Source: Clostridium thermopalmarium DSM 5974 (GTDB lineage: Bacteria; Bacillota; Clostridia; Clostridiales; Clostridiaceae). From it: a stretch of 64,000 nucleotides of DNA. Position numbers and translations under genes: made by a program. Within the stretch, counting starts at the first letter, position 1, and each line of letters opens with the position of its first letter. Positions 61,678 through 64,000 of the stretch are shown one piece after another. The stretch covers positions 1-64,000 of the forward strand of contig NZ_PVXN01000012.1 of NCBI RefSeq assembly GCF_002995795.1, given 5' to 3'. The notes under the pieces were generated by a model. It was given only the letters and a program-made list of their open reading frames with translations. It was not told the origin of the DNA and did no database searches.

Positions 61678-62582
61678 TGGACATAGAACAACTAATTGTA
61701 GATGAGGAATATGTTAACTTTAGATTAGATGTTTTTTTATCAAAGAAATATGAAGATAAATCAAGATCGTACATACAAAAACTTATAGAAGAAGAAAAAA
61801 TAAAGGTAAATGATAAAATAAAAAAGAGCAATTATAAGCTAAGATTAAATGATGTTATTACTGTAAATATTCCTGAAACACAGGAGTTAGTAGTAGAACC
61901 CGAAAATATACCTTTGAATATATTGTATGAAGACGAAGATATTATAGTAGTAAATAAGCCACAAGGAATGGTTGTTCACCCTGCGCCAGGTAATTATAAT
62001 GGGACACTTGTAAATGCTTTATTATACCATTGTAAAGACTTATCAGGCATAAATGGTGTTGCAAGACCAGGAATTGTTCATAGAATAGATAAGGACACTT
62101 CTGGAATATTAGTAGTAGCTAAGAATGATAGAGCTCATAAAAAATTAGCAGAACAATTAAAAGAACATACAATGAAAAGAGAATATATAGCTTTATTAGA
62201 AGGTAGACTAAAAAGTGATGAAGGAACTATTGATAAACCAATAGGAAGAAATCCTAAAGATAGATTAAAGATGGGAGTAGTTGAAGGAGGAAAAAAAGCT
62301 GTAACTCATTATAAAGTTCTAGAAAGATATGAAAAAAATACGTTAGTAAAATGTATTTTGGAAACAGGTAGAACTCATCAAATAAGAGTACATATGTCAT
62401 ATATAGGATATCCTCTAGTAGGAGATCCTATATACGGATTTAAAAGATCAAAATTCAGTTTAAATGGCCAAATGCTTCATGCTAAAAAATTAGGATTTAT
62501 ACATCCTTCATCAGGAGAATATATGGAATTTGAATCAGACCTACCAGATTATTTTAAAGAAGTATTGAGAAAACTTTCTTAA
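61677..62582 (+). CDS. 23S rRNA pseudouridine synthase, RluD/YlyB type
   Basis: A 301-residue protein with an N-terminal S4 domain (about 13-60; FRLDVFLSKKYEDKSRSYIQ). The RluA-family catalytic domain has the active Asp in HRIDKDTSGILVVAKND. Further motifs are GRTHQIRVHMSYIGYPLVGD and LHAKKLGFIHP. It lies after lspA, as in Bacillus. RluD specificity (positions 1911/1915/1917) is inferred from family only. Confidence 0.92.
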   Translation: MDIEQLIVDEEYVNFRLDVFLSKKYEDKSRSYIQKLIEEEKIKVNDKIKKSNYKLRLNDVITVNIPETQELVVEPENIPLNILYEDEDIIVVNKPQGMVVHPAPGNYNGTLVNALLYHCKDLSGINGVARPGIVHRIDKDTSGILVVAKNDRAHKKLAEQLKEHTMKREYIALLEGRLKSDEGTIDKPIGRNPKDRLKMGVVEGGKKAVTHYKVLERYEKNTLVKCILETGRTHQIRVHMSYIGYPLVGDPIYGFKRSKFSLNGQMLHAKKLGFIHPSSGEYMEFESDLPDYFKEVLRKLS

Positions 62583-62642
62583 AGCATCATGATTCATTAT
62601 GAATTGTTAAATTTTTATATAAAAAGATGGGGAGGAGTAAAT

Positions 62643-63179
62643 ATGGAGTTTAAATCGATTCTTTTGGATGAAAAAGCAATGAAAAGAACTCTCACAAGAA
62701 TAGCGCATGAAATAATTGAAAAAAATAAAGGGGTAGAAAATTTATTGCTTGTAGGAATAGAAAGAAGGGGAGTTCCTATAGCAAAAAGAATAGGTAAACT
62801 TATAGAAGAGTTTGAAAACGCAAAGGTTCAAGTAGGCTCTGTAGATATAACTTTATATAGAGATGATTTAACAGAGATTGGAGAACAACCAGTACTTAAT
62901 AAAAGCTGCTTAGATATGGGTGTTAAAGATAAAAAGGTGGTTTTAGTTGATGATGTGCTTTATACAGGAAGAACAGCAAGAGCTGCTATGGAAGCTGTTA
63001 TTAAATGTGGAAGGCCTGCTAATATTCAGTTGGCAGTACTTGTAGATAGAGGACATAGGGAACTTCCTATAAGAGCTGATTATGTTGGTAAAAATGTTCC
63101 AACCTCAAGGAAAGAGATGATTTCTGTAATGGTTTCAGAAATTGATAATGAAGATTCAGTTAAGATATTTGAGATATAA
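62643..63179 (+). CDS. pyrR: bifunctional pyr operon regulator / uracil phosphoribosyltransferase PyrR
   Basis: ATG 62643 with GGGGAGGAG 6 bases upstream gives 178 residues; an in-frame ATG at 62589 has no RBS. The PRPP loop is [42 protein letters not shown] and [20 protein letters not shown] match PyrR. It senses UMP/UTP and binds anti-antiterminator RNA ahead of pyr genes. No pyr biosynthetic gene and no clear PyrR attenuator is present here, so it acts elsewhere. Confidence 0.95.
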   Translation: MEFKSILLDEKAMKRTLTRIAHEIIEKNKGVENLLLVGIERRGVPIAKRIGKLIEEFENAKVQVGSVDITLYRDDLTEIGEQPVLNKSCLDMGVKDKKVVLVDDVLYTGRTARAAMEAVIKCGRPANIQLAVLVDRGHRELPIRADYVGKNVPTSRKEMISVMVSEIDNEDSVKIFEI

Positions 63180-63189
63180 TTGCTATAAT

Positions 63190-63234
63190 AAAAAACTGTT
63201 GGAATTTAGAATTTTTAAATTCCAACAGTTTTTT
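63190..63234. terminator. bidirectional terminator
   Basis: The 19 bases at 63190-63208 (with ACTGTTGGAATTTA) pair perfectly with 63216-63234. Six A on one side and six T on the other serve both pyrR and the convergent rqcH. Confidence 0.88.
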
Positions 63235-63242
63235 ATATATTA

Positions 63243-64000
63243 TTAATCTATTATTTGTTTTAATTTAGGTATTTCAGGTGTTATATATATAGTTTGGTTA
63301 GTATAATATATAACCATTCCAGGCTTTGCTCCACTAGGCTTTTTAACATTTTTTACTTGTGTATAATCTACGGGAACATTGGAAGAGTTCTGAGACTTAC
63401 TGTAATATGCTGCTAAGTTTGCAGCTTCCTTTAAAGTAGTTTCTGGTACAATGCCTACACTCTTTATAATAACATGAGATCCAGGAATATTTTTAGTATG
63501 GAGCCAAATATCATTTTTATGTGCAAATTTTAATGTAAGATAATCGTTTTGAATATTGTTTTTTCCTACATAAATATGAAATCCATCTGTAGAAACAAAA
63601 TGCATAGGTTTAGACATCTTTGTTTTACTGGACTTATAAGATTTTTTAAATTTAATGTATCCTGTTTCTATTAGTTCCTTTTTTATTTCTTCGATTTCAG
63701 TATAATTATCTACATTTTGTATATTTGTTAAAACGGATTGCAAATATTCCAACTCATCATCATTTTGTTTAAGCTGTTCATATGCGGACTCTTCTGATTT
63801 TTTTAACTTATTATATTTTTTGTAATAAGATTGAATATTTTCCGAAGGAGTCTTGTTTTCATCTAAGTATATTTTTACTTTATCATAGTTTTCGCTATAA
63901 TAGTTGTCAACTTCAATTTCTTTCATACCTTTTTTTAATGCATATATATTTGCAGTTAAAAGCTCACCAAATAATCTATATTTTTCTTTATCTTTACATT
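63243..64000 (-). CDS. rqcH: ribosome quality control protein RqcH (NFACT family), C-terminal part
   Basis: The frame runs off the window edge, so only the last 252 codons are present. An internal ATG at 63926 is not the start: the upstream sequence YRLFGELLTANIYALKKGMK is the conserved NFACT core. The coiled-coil arm follows. The NFACT-R domain has FAHKNDIWLHTKNIPGSHVI, EAANLAAYYSKSQNSSNVPV, VKKPSGAKPGMVIYY and a short tail. RqcH adds alanine tails to peptides stalled on 50S subunits. Older annotations call it fibronectin-binding protein. Confidence 0.93.
   Translation of the reverse strand, partial: CKDKEKYRLFGELLTANIYALKKGMKEIEVDNYYSENYDKVKIYLDENKTPSENIQSYYKKYNKLKKSEESAYEQLKQNDDELEYLQSVLTNIQNVDNYTEIEEIKKELIETGYIKFKKSYKSSKTKMSKPMHFVSTDGFHIYVGKNNIQNDYLTLKFAHKNDIWLHTKNIPGSHVIIKSVGIVPETTLKEAANLAAYYSKSQNSSNVPVDYTQVKNVKKPSGAKPGMVIYYTNQTIYITPEIPKLKQIID

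Noticed and set aside
62583-62642. PyrR-type attenuator before pyrR
   Set aside because: The 60-base gap has no terminator/antiterminator pair and no recognisable PyrR binding loop.
63243-63926. A complete 227-residue gene starting at the ATG at 63926
   Set aside because: The frame stays open to the window edge, and the residues upstream of this ATG are the most conserved part of the RqcH/NFACT family.

Overview
The window is AT-rich DNA with the gene content of an endospore-forming, motile, Gram-positive anaerobe of Clostridium sensu stricto type. Evidence for this is the clostridial FliR-FlhB fusion, the spoVD/yteA sporulation genes, a meso-diaminopimelate-type MurE, strong GGAGG ribosome binding sites and many TTG/GTG starts. 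No rRNA, tRNA, CRISPR array, transposase or phage gene was found. The genus call is an inference from gene content; no database was searched.

Region 1 (1-3.9 kb): the right-hand end of a sugar-modification block, with a 5'-decayed polysaccharide-deacetylase-like gene and an LpxD-like acyltransferase. It is followed by msrA, a small unknown gene and a short flagellin with its own sigma-28-type promoter. Region 2 (3.9-10.2 kb): four secreted proteins inserted between flagellin and the basal-body genes. They are a cohesin-domain protein, a protein with a dockerin-like EF-hand plus Ig repeats, a large Ig-like protein, and (opposite strand) a seven-repeat RCC1-type protein. Two carry sigma-28-like promoters of identical form (TAAA, 15 bases, AACGATAA), which suggests co-expression with flagella.

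Region 3 (10.5-34.4 kb): one long flagellar operon on the plus strand. The order is flgBC-fliEFGHIJK-flgD-(TIGR02530-like)-flgE-flbD-motAB-fliLOPQ-fliR/flhB-flhA-flhF-flhG-PilZ-fliA(sigD)-DUF6115-like-small membrane ORF-flgF/flgG. It encodes rod, hook, MS ring, part of the switch, the ATPase, the complete export gate, the stator, placement GTPases and the flagellar sigma factor. fliM, fliN/fliY, chemotaxis genes, fliD, fliS, flgK, flgL, flgM, csrA and fliW are not in the window. A small membrane protein between the DUF6115-like gene and flgF appears to start at ATT.

Region 4 (34.4-43.9 kb): housekeeping and unknown genes separated by strong bidirectional terminators. They are a divergent CbiB-like membrane protein with a possible frameshift at its start, a CBS/DRTGG-regulated family II pyrophosphatase, a P2A-type Ca2+ ATPase, an unknown 137-residue protein, a Lon-family protease whose ATPase motifs have decayed, and ychF.

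Region 5 (43.9-58.9 kb): a division and cell wall cluster. mraZ has its 10-bp-period operator repeats upstream, followed by rsmH, ftsL, spoVD, murE, murF, mraY, ftsW/spoVE, then ftsQ, DUF881, sbp, DUF881, and the ylm genes yggS, sepF, ylmG, ylmH, divIVA. murD, murG, murB, ftsA, ftsZ and the sigE/sigG genes that often lie here are absent. Region 6 (58.9-64 kb): mtnN, aroF, yteA, lspA, an RluD-type pseudouridine synthase, pyrR, and the 3' part of rqcH running off the end.
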